NCBI GenBank assembly: GCA_037903475.1
Contig: JBAJFG010000611.1
Location: 1,302,001-1,366,000 of the forward strand
Length of the DNA stretch: 64,000 bases
Direction of reading: 5' to 3'
From: Ancylostoma caninum
Lineage: Eukaryota; Nematoda; Chromadorea; Rhabditida; Ancylostomatidae
Below the pieces are notes generated by a model. The model saw only the letters and a program-made list of their open reading frames with translations, was not told the DNA's origin and ran no database searches. Shown one piece after another: positions 23,572-35,133 of this stretch. Both the position numbers and the translations under genes were made by a program. How positions within the stretch are numbered: position 1 is the first letter of the stretch; every line of letters begins with the position of its first letter.

Positions 23572-23885
23572 TTAAATCATGTTCTAGTCCCGTGTTTTGC
23601 GTTTCTCTAGTTGTTTTCTGTTAATGGGGTTTCCGCTGGGAATTTCCTTTCACGTACACCATTGTTCTAGTCCCGCACCATTGTTCTAGTCCCGTGCTTC
23701 GATGTATTCTAGTCTTTTACCATCAAACGAGATTTTGTGATGCTTTTCGGGTTTTCTTCTCTTCTTAAATCATGCTCTAGTCCCATGTTTTGTGTTTTCT
23801 AGTCTTTCTCGATTCATGGGGTTATTTTTTGCGCCGCTGGGAATTTCCTTTCATGCGCACATTGTTCTAGTCCCGCGTTTTGATC
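23572..23885. repeat. Degenerate tandem repeat with TTCTAGTCCCG core
   Basis: The word GTTCTAGTCCCG or close variants recurs at least six times. Longer units pair up as well: a GGGTTTCCGCTGGGAATTTC segment near 23630 returns as GCCGCTGGGAATTTCCTTTC near 23833. The unit is roughly 190 bp with internal shorter repeats. Confidence 0.7.
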
Positions 23886-24199
23886 TATTCTGGTATTTTA
23901 TTGGTTGGGAGTGTGAATTTGTGACGCTGCGCGGGTTATCTTTAGTGTTGTACCTTTTGGACATTCCAAATGTACGTACTCTATTCGGAAAATTGTGATT
24001 TGTAGTGCCCCTGCGGTGCGAAGGTGCTGCAGTGTCAGTAGTCTAAGAAGAATTTGAGAAAAGCGCAATAGTCTGTCATTCACGAGTCAGAAACACCTGA
24101 ATGTACCGCATGACTTCGATTTTTGATCTAATCTCGTTGAACATTTTAGGGTTAGACCATGCGTGAGCGCCGTTCTATTATGCCTTTCCATTATTGTAG

Positions 24200-25456
24200 A
24201 CAAGAAGAAAAAGAAGCGGACCCGCTCGCCGTACGTCAATGAAACTCACATGGACTCCATAGAGCTTAGATTCTTCACTTTCGATGCCTATCTTGGGAGC
24301 ATGGACGAAGAGAAATTCCATTCGTATACGAGGATGACACCCCACGAGTTTGAGACGGTGTTGGGAAGGACTGAAAGAAGAATAATGCACTCAGGAACAT
24401 ATATTGGTCCGATATCTGCAGGGCATCGACTTGCCATTTGCCTCAAATGTGTTGTAATTTGCACTGTTATCTGTTAATTCAATTCGTGAGTGTTCGGAAA
24501 ATCTTTTCAGATTTTTGGGACATGGATCCTCGTTTAGCAGCTACTCCCACGATTTCAAGTTAGCGGGATGCACTGTAGCAGCCGTGATTCATGAAGTATG
24601 TGAGGCACTTATTGCAGGTAGGTACTGAACAATGAAAAAACTTCCGTTGAAACTGAATGGGCACCATTTTCAGAGTTTTGGACTGAGGTATTTCCTCCGC
24701 CCAGTTGGGATACCTGGGCAAGAAGTGCGGATGGATTCTCTAGACTATAGGGGTACCCAAGAAGAGTCGGCGCTATCGATGGAAAACACTTTAATTGTTT
24801 TGTAAGTAACAAAATTCGTAGGTTTTAGTGGCAATGGTGATCTTTCACATTGTTGTTTAGGCCCCTAGCAATAGCGGGAGCTCTCACTACATTTTCAAAG
24901 GAACCTATTCCATTGTCTTCCTCATCGTTTCAGACAGTTCCTACCGCATACTTCTTCTAGACTGCGGTGGGAAAGGCAGCATCAGTGACTCAGGTGAGAG
25001 GGAGTTGCTATTTGCTAAGTGTAAACAGTAACTCTTGAAAGCCTTTGACACAATTTCAGGTCTGTATCGAACTTCGGCGCTGAAGATTTTCCTGGAAAAG
25101 GCTAAGGAGGACTTCCCTCCTCCACATCCACTCGGTACCCATGGTATCGTACACTATCATGTGCTCGCTGGTGGCGGATTCGCACAAACTACTACGGTGC
25201 GAGGGCCTTTTCTTCAAGGGTAGGCAATGGTAGATGAGAAAAATCGCATTTCAATCTTTGTTTTAGCTCGTGAGTGGTTTTATATTCAATGATTTTATGT
25301 ACATGAGATGTTATCAATAATTGCAGAGCTAGGCGCATTGTGGAGAAAATATTTGGAATTTTGACTTCACGCACTCGTTTAATCCACCGTCCCTTACACG
25401 GTAGTCCGGAACATATGAAGATCATCATTGTCGCCTTCTTGGAAGGCATCTCGTAG
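24200..25456 (+). pseudogene. PIF/Harbinger transposase, decayed
   Basis: Translated blocks follow the order of the Harbinger DDE nuclease (DDE_Tnp_4): an N-terminal helical segment (24200-24446), a block with SSFSSYSHDFKLAGC (24511-24617), the VGAIDGKHFNCF motif carrying the first catalytic Asp (24674-24801), the Asp-containing SIVFLIVSDSSYR block (24861-24993), an exon with FPPPHPLGTHG (25060-25219) and the C-terminal RRIVEKIFGILTSRTRLIH block (25327-25456). Decay is visible. The first donor is not GT, an in-frame TAG lies at 24748-24750 where Trp is usual, and the third acidic position reads Gly-Gly-Gly. It lies convergent with the MADF gene, as in autonomous Harbinger elements. Family assignment is firm; activity is unlikely. 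Confidence 0.85.
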
Positions 25457-25944
25457 TATTTCACATTATAACTTTATTAAACTGATTTTTAGTTGCTGCA
25501 TAATCTTCTTGTGGCACGGATTTCAGCGGCTCAGCCTCTCATGCGTTATCCATCTGACGTTCGCGAAGGCCGCTCAGTTAGTTTCGCCAGTGGGTCCTTA
25601 ACTGAGGCGAGGACCGAACGCCACCGGGTATTTTTGCGAACGCGATAGGATAACTTAGCCATGGAATCCATGTGTTCAACGTGTAAATAATGAAAGGAAG
25701 AGGATACTGAAAGCAATAAAAGTTTCCGAATCTTCATTTGCGTGAACAATTGATACCTTCATTCGTATGCAAATTGACATCAAGGATGGAGATCAACATA
25801 GATGACATCAAGGATTGATATCAACATAGACTTCATAAGGCATAAACTTCATGTGCATCAAGGACTTGGACATTTAAAGAATAAGCTCTTGGAAAAACTA
25901 ATTTGGAAACCAATAGACATTGGAGATCATGCCTAAAATGTGTC

Positions 25945-27163
25945 CTAAGTTGACGGCCTCCTCTCCATAAGGTCGCAGATCTGCTGCGAGAGTTCGATCT
26001 GCATGGTGTTCAATTTAAGCATCCATCTTTCGGCTGTGACTGCATCCAACTCCTCCAGCTCGCGGAGACGGGAAGCAAGATATGGGGCTGGAAAGGAGCA
26101 TTCTTATGAAATGGTTGATAAATACATGAAATAATTAACTTAGGGATGTTCTGAATAACATACCGAACGATTCAAAACGATCCACGTACGTCCACGTTCC
26201 CTTGAGCACGTTCGTCAACTCATCAAGTCCTGCAATGTGTCCAGTCAAAAATTGCTTGAAGTGACCAGAAAACAGTACCGGAATTCACCTGACTGTGGTT
26301 TAGTTTTCTTTCTTTTCTGTCTGTCTCGACGAAGTTCAGAGAGGCTGCGGACATCTGTTGCGGTGGTCGTGGATTCCTGGCTATCATCGCTCGGGTGAGA
26401 GGTGATCGCAGTGGCTGCTCTCTTCATATTCCTCTGGGGCGTCGGCGCTCTCACCTTCACAGCATCCGACTGAATTTCGGACAGCGGTGTGCCCCGGCTG
26501 CTACCCTATAATACAATCTGACAACACTAAATGAATGAATACACCGATAACTTCCCTGAGAGAGACATACCTCGCTAACGCATCCACTGCTTATATTCTC
26601 CTCCTCAGCTTCTTCATATTCTTCTGTGTCAGCAACGCTGGTGCATCGCACACTAAAAAGTTGAGATTTATTAGCAAACTAAATGGATCAGAGAGAATTA
26701 CCACTGCTTACCCTGTAGTTGCAACCGGAGCAAGAAACATTAATTCCTCATAAAACGGCCAATTAATTTTGCGCTCCCTGCCTCTCGGCGACTTCCCGCA
26801 ACTTCGTGCGTTGAACATCACAAGTTCCCTACGTTTGCGAACGAAGGTGTCACGCAAATTCTTGAACGTTTTTTAAGGTGCGCAGCTGCAAGATACGTGG
26901 AGTAAATGCACTTTCAAAGTTTCTTGAAGATACGAGAACAAATGCTTACAATCGAATTTTTTCCAAATTCTATTCCCATCTCCGCGCACACTTGCCTCCA
27001 GGCTTCCTGTCGACTGTGATTGTCCTTGTATGAAGGATCTTCCTCATTCCCAAAGGACGGCAGTTTGCGTGAGAATTGAGATGAGGGAGTGCTTCTCAGC
27101 GTCGCTCAAGGCAGGTCCAACAGGTGCATCCGGATCGCTCTTCACATATACGCGCTTCATATT
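25945..27163 (-). pseudogene. Harbinger-associated MADF DNA-binding protein, frameshifted
   Basis: Exons in order are 27163-26950, about 26890-26712, 26652-26571, 26505-26289, 26229-26164 and 26087-25945. The first two encode a MADF domain: DPSYKDNHSRQEAWRQVCAE, then NLRDTFVRKRRE and a WPFYEELMFL end. An acidic linker, a basic nuclear-type segment (RRDRQKRKKTK) and a helical C-terminus similar in position to BESS follow. The last four exons join cleanly in phase. The MADF part needs a one-base correction near 27046 and another at the A6 run near 26867, so this copy looks dead unless these are assembly errors. In Harbinger elements this protein helps bring the transposase to the DNA ends. Confidence 0.78.
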
Positions 27164-28254
27164 CTGAAAAGAATGTGTCTTCATCGAAATCCAACGCCAA
27201 CGCTGCTGGCGGCATAGCGGAAAATGCAGGGGAAGTATATGGGCCTACTAGAATGAATGAATGAAAAAACAGCCCTATGTAGGCTTCAAGATGAGAAAAG
27301 GACCAATAATGCTCAAAATGGAATGGATTTGTTGCTGTAGAACAACTAAAACATTCTATTAAATACTCCAGACAAGTAGAAAGCCTGAGTAGAACGGGTA
27401 ATCGACTGGAATATTCAAAACCAATTCTATGAAAACGAACATGTGGTGAAAGCAAAACTAATTCTTAAGACTGCAAAATTAAGAGTCTTACCAATTCGAG
27501 GCAATGGCTGCTGTCATAACAGGCTGATACGTGAATAGGCATCTGAAACGAACTCGTTTTTTATTCCGTCGAACTTATCAAACCGATAAAAATTTATCAA
27601 AATCAGAGAGAAAACTCAGATGACGGCGTAGAAAAAAACGACACATACATCGCATAATACGTGCCAACCAGTGCAGTCAATTCAAAAACACTAGCAAAAA
27701 AATCATGCAACAGCTTTGACGAACGTCTAATATAACAGAGAAGAGATATAGGATCAATACATTTCAAGAGTATATAACGGAATCGGGAGGGACAACATCT
27801 CGCACTTCAAAAAGGAAACAAAAACGAATCGAGCGTTTAAACAATTTGATGAGTGAAGGAAATTTCAATTAATACGACACGATCATCTAGCTATGCGGCT
27901 ATCAACAAAAGAAATGATTGGTTGCTATAACATTTCCTCTGCACTTCTCATTTGCGTTTTCTCCACTGCTCATCTTTCCTCGCATTGTTGGAAACCATCG
28001 AGTCGCATAGAGAAACCTGAATACACCAAGTTTCATAAAAATAAAATGTGCAATTGAAAAACTGAACACATAATCTCTAATTTGTTTCGCTACAGTCTGT
28101 GAAGAAGGCAAGGGATTCGAAGATTTGAATGAAAGATGGGTATAACATGCAAACAAAAGTAAATACTAAGAAGAAGAAGAAAGAAGAGTAAAACAAGAAC
28201 AAAACTATTGAACAAACGAAAAAAAAACGGATTCTAACCTTTCCTGCAGGCATC
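27164..28254. other. AT-rich stretch beyond the MADF gene
   Basis: It may contain the right end of the Harbinger element, but I could not match terminal repeats by eye. The 119-codon minus frame ending at 27096 overlaps the MADF exon in another frame and is not counted. Confidence 0.35.
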
Positions 28255-28424
28255 AGAAACATTCTGGGATCGATTCAATTGGACTTGGAGCTATTCGATT
28301 TCGAAGAACTTCATCCTGAACAATTTTCTGTGGAAAAGGTGTGATGTTCTCAAAGTCAATGTAATGCACCGGGACGACACTAATGTTCTGGTGCAAATAC
28401 CACTCCTCAAAAGTCAGTGGGGAC
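28255..28424 (-). CDS. Candidate terminal exon, unknown protein
   Basis: A TATATGCTTCAG-type acceptor precedes an open exon of about 56 codons that ends in TGA near 28253. It reads like real protein (LTFEEWYLHQN, then PVHYIDFENITPFPQ) with mixed acidic and aromatic residues. No family recognised. An upstream segment at 28590-28655 is partly open but interrupted, so the gene may be degraded. Confidence 0.3.
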
Positions 28425-28754
28425 CTGAAGCATATAAACGGAATGGAATGTGAGAAAACAGCAATTTTTTCACTGAAAATGATTACCTCTGTTAGTAGAA
28501 TTCCTCTCAAAGCAGTAGAGTCTGTACTTCAACATTGATGAGATCAAAGTCGAGGGAAATGCCTTCATTATTATCACTATGTCCACCTTAATCAACAGAA
28601 CTGTCTTTAGTTCGGAAACCCACACTATCGAACTCAATCCTTTCATGAAAGAAATTATAGGCACTTAAATCCCTTTGCAAAGCATCTCCACATAACAAGG
28701 TCCCGTTTCAGCAAGGGAATAACTCGAATCATCGTCGTATGCTTACAATACGTA

Positions 28755-29016
28755 CAGTGCGTCCGAAACGATGGGGCGGTGGAAGTCTAGATGCAGCGCT
28801 TCTGCGACGCGGGCCGATTTGGCTGTTTAGAACAAAACTAATAAAGAAATTTACAAAATGTTAATGTTATGGTTGCAAAGGTAGCAAAGTGGTAGAGAGT
28901 AAAGTAAATATTCTAAAAACAACCCAATACAACAATAACAGCTGTTCGAATTGACGTATGCTGCCATGTCGGGCGCACCGCATGTAGATTTCCCACCGAT
29001 CGTTTCGGATGCACTG
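28755..29016. mobile_element. MITE with CAGTGC ends and TA flanks
   Basis: The left end CAGTGCGTCCGAAACGAT and right end ATCGTTTCGGATGCACTG are inverted copies with one or two mismatches. Both ends are bordered by TA. It is 262 bp with no coding capacity, and its tip is similar to the element at 12803-13044. The pattern fits Tc1/mariner-type mobilisation. Confidence 0.85.
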
Positions 29017-29738
29017 TATATCCATCCGAGCAACAACGACAATTAAAATCACAAGTATTTCCAGCATGCAAAATCATATCAAACACGCAAATCGGAATAC
29101 ACTTATGGCGTGCTTCCCAGGACTCAATCTGGAACTGAAAAATAGCAAACGCAAAGCTGTTATTTCTAAAATAGGAAGAAAACCCCAACGTAGTTCATCT
29201 TTTCTATTGCCGACAATACAAAAGCAATAAACGAACATTGACCAAAGATCTTTTGTTGGATGAATACAAAATCTTACCTCAACGTCCTTTTAATATGGAT
29301 CTTCTAGAGCATGAATAGTATAACAGTCCCCTTTGGATGCACTATTAAATGCACGAATTGAACGTTTCTAGCAGGCATAGACGCACCTCAGCTACATAAA
29401 CCAACACATCAGATTCCCACATCTAAAAACGGTGGAACATCTCAATACTCAGTTGAATCGGGAACACAAAACAAAGTGAAAAAAAATTAGAAGCCAAGTA
29501 AGTTGAAGAAGAACCCTCCACCTCGAATGAAGCCTTGCTAAAATCACCAAAAATCACCTGATCATGCGAACAGCAAAGGAAAGATCGATTGAACTAATAT
29601 CCGCGGGTCATACACAAGATTTCACAATCACTGCACCACTGCCATCACAATTTCTGTATCATCATGTGCTGGTCTCAGTCCGATAACGTGGAAAGAAACC
29701 GCAAATCTACCGTCATCTCCACTTTAGAATGCAGCGAA
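29017..29738. other. Intergenic, nothing recognised
   Basis: Short frames occur on both strands without exon edges. It is AT-rich with several acceptor-like motifs. Confidence 0.35.
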
Positions 29739-29745
29739 ATCATCG

Positions 29746-29773
29746 CGTCGCGTCTGCTAGCAGACGCGACGAC
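29746..29773. repeat. Perfect GC-rich palindrome
   Basis: GTCGCGTCTGCTAGCAGACG lies at the centre of an exact palindrome, with NheI-like GCTAGC as the middle. GTCGCG blocks recur to about 29860, followed by AAAAAGTATAAACA, resembling the GC-rich block of the 4.4-kb palindrome arms (17450-17475). Confidence 0.8.
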
Positions 29774-30083
29774 AAAAAAAAAACGACGCGAATTCGTCCC
29801 ATCGCGTCTTTTTTTTAAAGAAAAAAAGTATAAACAGGGAGCGACGTTGCGTCGCGACGGGAATCGCCAACTACCACTTCGCGACCATAGTTCATGCATC
29901 CACTCAGCACCCATTGCATTTGAACAGTTTGCTGGGACGTTTAAGCCGCCGCTTCTACCAGTTCTTTCAACTGTAAACATGAAAAATTCAGCAGCATCAA
30001 TGTCAACCTTGCAATATAATAATACGTATACTAATACTATATACACATATATCTGTTTAATGTGTGTATATATGTTCTGACTC

Positions 30084-30574
30084 TTTCATGCTTGAGGACA
30101 TCTTGTTTTCGGTAGGGACTAATGAGCGTGGAACCCAATTCCAGTAAGGGTCTTACATACGTTTTGTACGCGGGTCATTCAAATTCGTATATAGACGTAA
30201 TCAAAACCGTTGAGCCCACAAAGTGTATGAGCATTGCATAGCGCTTGGCGAAAGAACCTTCCCGAAGGCAATACGCACTTAATTAACCTGGGCCTACCCT
30301 CGGTGAAGTCACCCATATTGTATATTTCAGTAAGACGAGCTTCTACACCGAGGGCACTCAAAACCTTGCAAGTCTCTGTTTCAGTATGAGCAAGTTTCTC
30401 GATTGGTTCGCCTTCGACTTCAGCGATGCCGGCTTGCTTCGCAAAGAGTGGGTAATAAAGGTGGTGGAGTTTGCGTTCTAATCCGGGATGACCCTTTTTT
30501 TGAAAGAAAAAATAGATGTCTCATCCGATGCTTCGTTCGACTTGGTCATTTTTGACTTATACTCCGTCTCTTCA
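30084..30574 (-). pseudogene. CR1-like LINE fragment, internally deleted
   Basis: Read on the minus strand, 30560-30175 encodes an ORF1-type segment with LSALGVEARLTEIYNMGDF and RPRLIKCVLPSGRFFRQAL. It passes directly into YKTYVRPLLELGSTLISPY (about 30172-30110), a motif from the C-terminal part of the reverse transcriptase ORF. The endonuclease and polymerase are missing between them. This is a deletion derivative of a LINE related to, but on the opposite strand from, the one at 30962-34187. Confidence 0.7.
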
Positions 30575-30955
30575 AAGGCAGCAGGAGCTGAAATCCTCGA
30601 CTCCGAGCTGAGCTATGGGTGATGAAGTACAGACTCAGCACATCATAAATGTGAAACGAACACAGACAACACGAACACGTGGTTTGGCGCAAAGGGAAAA
30701 CGAAATGCATTCAATTCACAGGGTTTCATGGCGGAACTCGGTCAAAACCACGCACCGCAATGGCTTTTGCGCCGGGGAAAACTCGTCCGCGCGCGAACAC
30801 GGCCAGGCGTGTTCGCGACGAATGTTCCATTTTCTCTGCAGGTAAACCATCATTGTCTGTGTTCGTTTCACATTTATGATGTGCTGAGTCTGTACTTCAC
30901 CACCCGCGGCTCAGCTCAGAGACGAGAATTTCAACTCCTGCTGCCTTTAACTCGT
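30575..30955. mobile_element. Foldback MITE between LINE fragments
   Basis: AAAGGCAGCAGGAGCTGAAA at the left pairs with TTTCAACTCCTGCTGCCTTT at the right. About 100 bp of arm continue inward, including GAAGTACAGACTCAGCACAT. The centre is GC-rich and unpaired. The frames inside mirror each other and are not genes. Confidence 0.85.
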
Positions 30956-30961
30956 TACAGA

Positions 30962-33900
30962 TTTATATTAGTTTACCTTCCCCCTGTTCTATGTCTCAGG
31001 ATAATGATAACCTTATATCGGTGCTTGCCGAAATGGCATCAATTCCCGATAGAGTCACTATACTTGGCAATTTCACTATCAACGATATCGACTGGAAATT
31101 TGGGGATGCCAAATGTTCCTCCTCCAAAAAGTCCTTGAACATTTTGATGCGCTAGGATTGCAACAATTGGTTGCATCACCAACATGAATTCACTCGATCC
31201 TAGATATCATACTATCCATATCATACTATCCATTCACCACTTTCTTTAATGTTCTCAGAATTTTTTCGCCGCTAGGGTGCTCTAATCACAATATTGTATA
31301 TACGTATCGAAACTTTGTACCCCAATTTCCCTAAATGCCTTGACTTCAAAACTGCAATTTTCGGAGCTATCAGTGAAGAACTTTTGGAGTCGATGATGTC
31401 CATAATCGCTTTGTTAACGTCATCCAAAGCCTGATTAAACGATTCGTGCCTTACAAAACGCCAAAGTCTCTTTTTGATAGCTACTCTAATCATGTAAAGA
31501 ATCCTATTAATCATAAAAGGATTTCTTGAGACTTCTGACCCAACACAGTCCACCCAGTACAATAATTTGGGTCAGAATCTAAATTGCCATTTGCGACGGT
31601 TTCTAAGCAACGAAGAACGGAGGATGTCTCGTGTGAAAAACATGAAAAGTCTGTGTGTGTTGTTGTTTGTTTTCGCTAGTGTTTCATTTCATCAGCCAAA
31701 GAATCGCAAGGAAAAAGTATGCCCTAACGCTTTTAGATGACAATGATCACCGTTTTATCACAGCCGAGGATAAGACTAATACTTTATCGCTATATTTCTC
31801 AAAAGTTTTTAATACGCCTGGCTCTTCTTGTCCTGGATATGAAAACCCAGTTAGAATGCCCAGTGATGGTAATAACATACTCTGATGTATAAAATTGTCT
31901 ACAAAAGACGAAGGTAAGTTATTTTCCACAACTTCCGATGGGATACCACCTTATTTCTTCAAGAAATTCGCTGACTACCTATGTCAACTTTGACACACAT
32001 TTTGAACATTTCGCTCCTGACTGGTAAAGTCCCTTTTCTTTGGAAACAATCTATAGTTACACCAATTCCCAAGGTGGCTGGCGCTACCTACCTCACCGAT
32101 TTCAGAACCATTAGCATACTGCCAACTCTCTGTAAAATTATGGAGAAACTCATTGCAAAAATGATACTGGAATGGACACTGAAACTTAAGTGTATTCCAG
32201 AGGAACAGTTTGGTTTCCTCCCAGGATGTTCCACAGCTACACAGTTGACACAGTGTTCTCACGACTGGATAACCTCACTTAGCAGAGGAAAATCGGTCGA
32301 GATTGTCTACTTCGATCTTAGTAAGGCATTTGATACAGTTGATCACCTGAGTCTTATTTCTAAACTCGAAAGCTTAGGCATTAGAGGAAACCCAAAAAAG
32401 TGGTTTGCATCCTATCTCGAGTGGCGGGAATTTTCCGTACGTTTTCAAGGACAGACATCAACGAGGAAGCCCTGTACCTCAGGGGTACCACAAGGCAGTG
32501 TCCTTTCTCCACCGCTTTATAATATCTACACAATGGATCTTTCTGAGACTTTGGAAACTGACCCTAGAGTGAAAGTTGCAGCCTAGCAGACGATGTAAAA
32601 ATCTATGCTGCTTTGCAGAAAGTCTAGAAGTTTGAAAAAAACTAAAAAATTCACTTGATGCGATGGAAAATTGCGCGGAAAGATGGCAGATCAAAAATGA
32701 TGTTACGAAAAGTCAGATGTTGAGAGTAGGAAGTGTAACTATCGGTTTCGACTCCTCTGAGAGTAGAGCATACAGTGAGGGATTCGGGAGTTATTTTTGA
32801 CTCGTCCCTACGATACTCATCTCACATTGAAAAAATTGTTTCCAGCGCAACGCAGATACTATTTTCTTTGCTGAGGAATGTGCAAGCATCTGAGATCTCC
32901 ATTCTTTTGAAGCTTTATAAAGCCTATGTTTTTCCAGCACTAGAATATTGTAGCCCTTTGTGAAGTCCCAGTTTGAAGAAAGACATCTACGAATTAAAGA
33001 ATATGCAGCGGAAATCCACCAGAATCGTCTTTTATCGCGCCTTCCAAATAAGAATCACCCACTTGCATTACCAGATTACAAGAATAGACTGCAAATATTA
33101 GGTCTGAAAAGTTTATTCTATAGAAGATTGCAGGCCGATGTCGTATTTGGTTTCAAAATACTTCGTGGTGAGGTGTGTTTGAAGTTTTCTGGGTTTTGTA
33201 CTGTTCTTCCAACTAATTCTCGGAGGTTAACTCTCAATCTGTCTTGTCCTAGCACTAGAGATTTTCACAGGCGCAGTTATCGAGATTTTTTTTGCTGCGT
33301 GTTGCCCGACACCTGAACAAGCTACCTGCGGAAATAATGGTCTGCCATGATTCCAGCAAATTCAAAAAGCATCTGTCAAAAGTTGACCTACCTAACCTTC
33401 TCGGTGTTGAGGACATGGTAAGGCTTCTGTTATTTTTCTTTCCTTATGCTATGTTTGACTTTTAGTTCTTGTTGCTATTCTTTCTCAAATTCCGTTGCAT
33501 CGTTTTCCATAGTCAGCGGAGTTGACCAACTTAGGTTTCTCGGCTTCAATATCTCACACCTTACCACCGTGATATTAGGCTCTATTGAGGGGAACGCGTC
33601 TGGGATGCAGCTTGCATGATCTTCTGTTGCACTTTAACACTCAGCTTATCTAGGTTAGGTACTACGCTTCACTTAAGAGCCAGCGAGCATCCACATAAGC
33701 TCACGCCGGGGGTTTGTACCAGACCAAAGAGGCGCCCCAGCGCCCGCCGCTGAATGGTACTCCAGTTGCGTTCTTAGGGCGCGATTATCTCTAAGGTCTG
33801 GCTCCTTGCAGAATCAGTAGTATCTAACACTAGCCCCACCAGAGTTCATCACTTCCTATCGGATACTTCGCCAAATATGGGAGTTCACTGGTTGCGATAC

Positions 33901-34187
33901 GGTTCTACATACCTCAGATCCTTTTGGTGCGAAATTCGCAAGCCCTCGCCAGACGCAGTCCTCTCTTTTATCTGGTAGATTATACAGTAGGATTATTTCA
34001 AAACCGCCTAAACTAAGGTGCCAGATCAACCCTTCATTGTTTTGTTCTGATTAGTCTTGAGTTTGAGTCATTCTTAGTTTCACTAACTACGTTATGGTGC
34101 TTGCCAGTGTTGTATTTCCGTCAGACTAAAGTTTTTATCTTACTAATGGCACACCCTCGTGGTGTATTCAGTAAATAAATAAATAAA
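30962..34187 (+). mobile_element. CR1-like non-LTR retrotransposon, degraded
   Basis: The order is endonuclease end (about 30965-31190, with LGNFTINDIDW), RT N-terminal part (31330-31970, interrupted), RT core (31981-32586), C-terminal region (32775-33420) and a long 3' UTR. It ends at ATTCAGTAAATAAATAAATA (34168-34187), the kind of short tandem tail used by CR1-group LINEs instead of poly-A. Many stops and frame changes show it is dead. The 5' part is missing. Confidence 0.85.
31981..32586 (+). pseudogene. Reverse transcriptase core of the LINE
   Basis: A 201-codon open segment contains the RT blocks in order: FRTISILPTLCKIMEKLI, EEQFGFLPGCSTATQL, VYFDLSKAFDTVDH with the first catalytic Asp, and SGVPQGSVLSPPLYNIY. 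A stop follows just before the expected FADD block, where the sequence reads AGCAGACGATG in another frame. Upstream, LLDDNDHRFITAEDKT and SDGIPPYFFKKFADYL in other frames extend the domain. Downstream, VRDSGVIFDSSL-like and RLQILGLKSLFYRRLQ segments give the C-terminal region. Confidence 0.88.
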
Positions 34188-34789
34188 TGTCAACTTTACA
34201 TGCTCTCTGATAGACGGAACGTTCTGAATTTTTTAATCAATAGGGAATGCTAGTCGACTCTAAGGAGCGGAGTGCCCGCTTTCCGCCGCCGTAGGCATAA
34301 TGGTAAGACTGCTGTTTTAGACGGCAGTATTATTTGCGAAAGGTGCAGAATATGGCCACTAACGGAACCAATTATTGAACAACAAGAAAAGTTTATGTCT
34401 AGGATAGTAAGAAGTGGCCTCCACATATTCGAAATGTTTATATTGTGAATGCCAAAAACAACGAGAGCAAAGCCAAAGCACCAGGGAATTGCGAAATTAA
34501 TTGCTGAAACGTACAACCTACTTCATGATGTTACAACTAAGCTCAAACAGATTTCGTCCATAATTTTAACATCCATCCAACCTTTCCCAACAATCTTCTG
34601 AAATTATGTGTTTCTGCAACCAAAACTGGAATCGCAGGAATTTGCGAAGTTTTGTAGGGACTTTCAGCATGCTTCAGATCAGCAATCCGCTGCAGTCGCA
34701 GATTTGCACCTGAAAAAAGTGGGATTCGATGGCGGAAAGGTTTGGGAAATAAATAGAGTGAACCTCTACGCCTTTCTGATAATTGTAAG
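34188..34789. other. Intergenic, nothing recognised
   Basis: Small frames only. Short acidic and basic peptides are open around 34608-34847, without exon boundaries. Confidence 0.35.
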
Positions 34790-35133
34790 GTTCTGGTCGC
34801 GAGTTCTTTCCCGAAAGTTGAACATCGGCTTTTCGTCCGAACCTTAGCAAGAATGAGGAGATGGAAAAAAGAGATGGTTCAAAATAATCACCACAAGTTT
34901 CCATATAATACTTTATTGCATGGTATCAAATAGGCACTACAAGAGGAAGCAGATTATAATAAGGAGATAGCGGAAACAAAAGGTAAAGAGTCAGATCGTG
35001 GAGCGAGAGCCGCTGCTGCGGCTGCTGTCGAATGTTGCGAAAGTGTCCGGAGTTGGAGCTAACAGTCCCTCCCATCTGGCCTGAGCTCTGTCTCTCCTCG
35101 CACTTTACCGCTCCTCCTTTGTGCTCCGGTCGG
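34790..35133 (+). repeat. Repeat R1, copy 1
   Basis: It matches 50213-50556 at roughly 93 percent by eye, from GGTCGCGAGTTCTTTCCCGA to GTGCTCCGGTCGG. Here the frame is broken by a stop in LLHGIK*AL. The Ala-rich codons (GCCGCTGCTGCGGCTGCTG) are kept. Confidence 0.8.

Noticed and set aside
27096..27455. 119-codon minus frame
   Set aside because: It overlaps the MADF exon in a different frame and its upstream part is intron-like.
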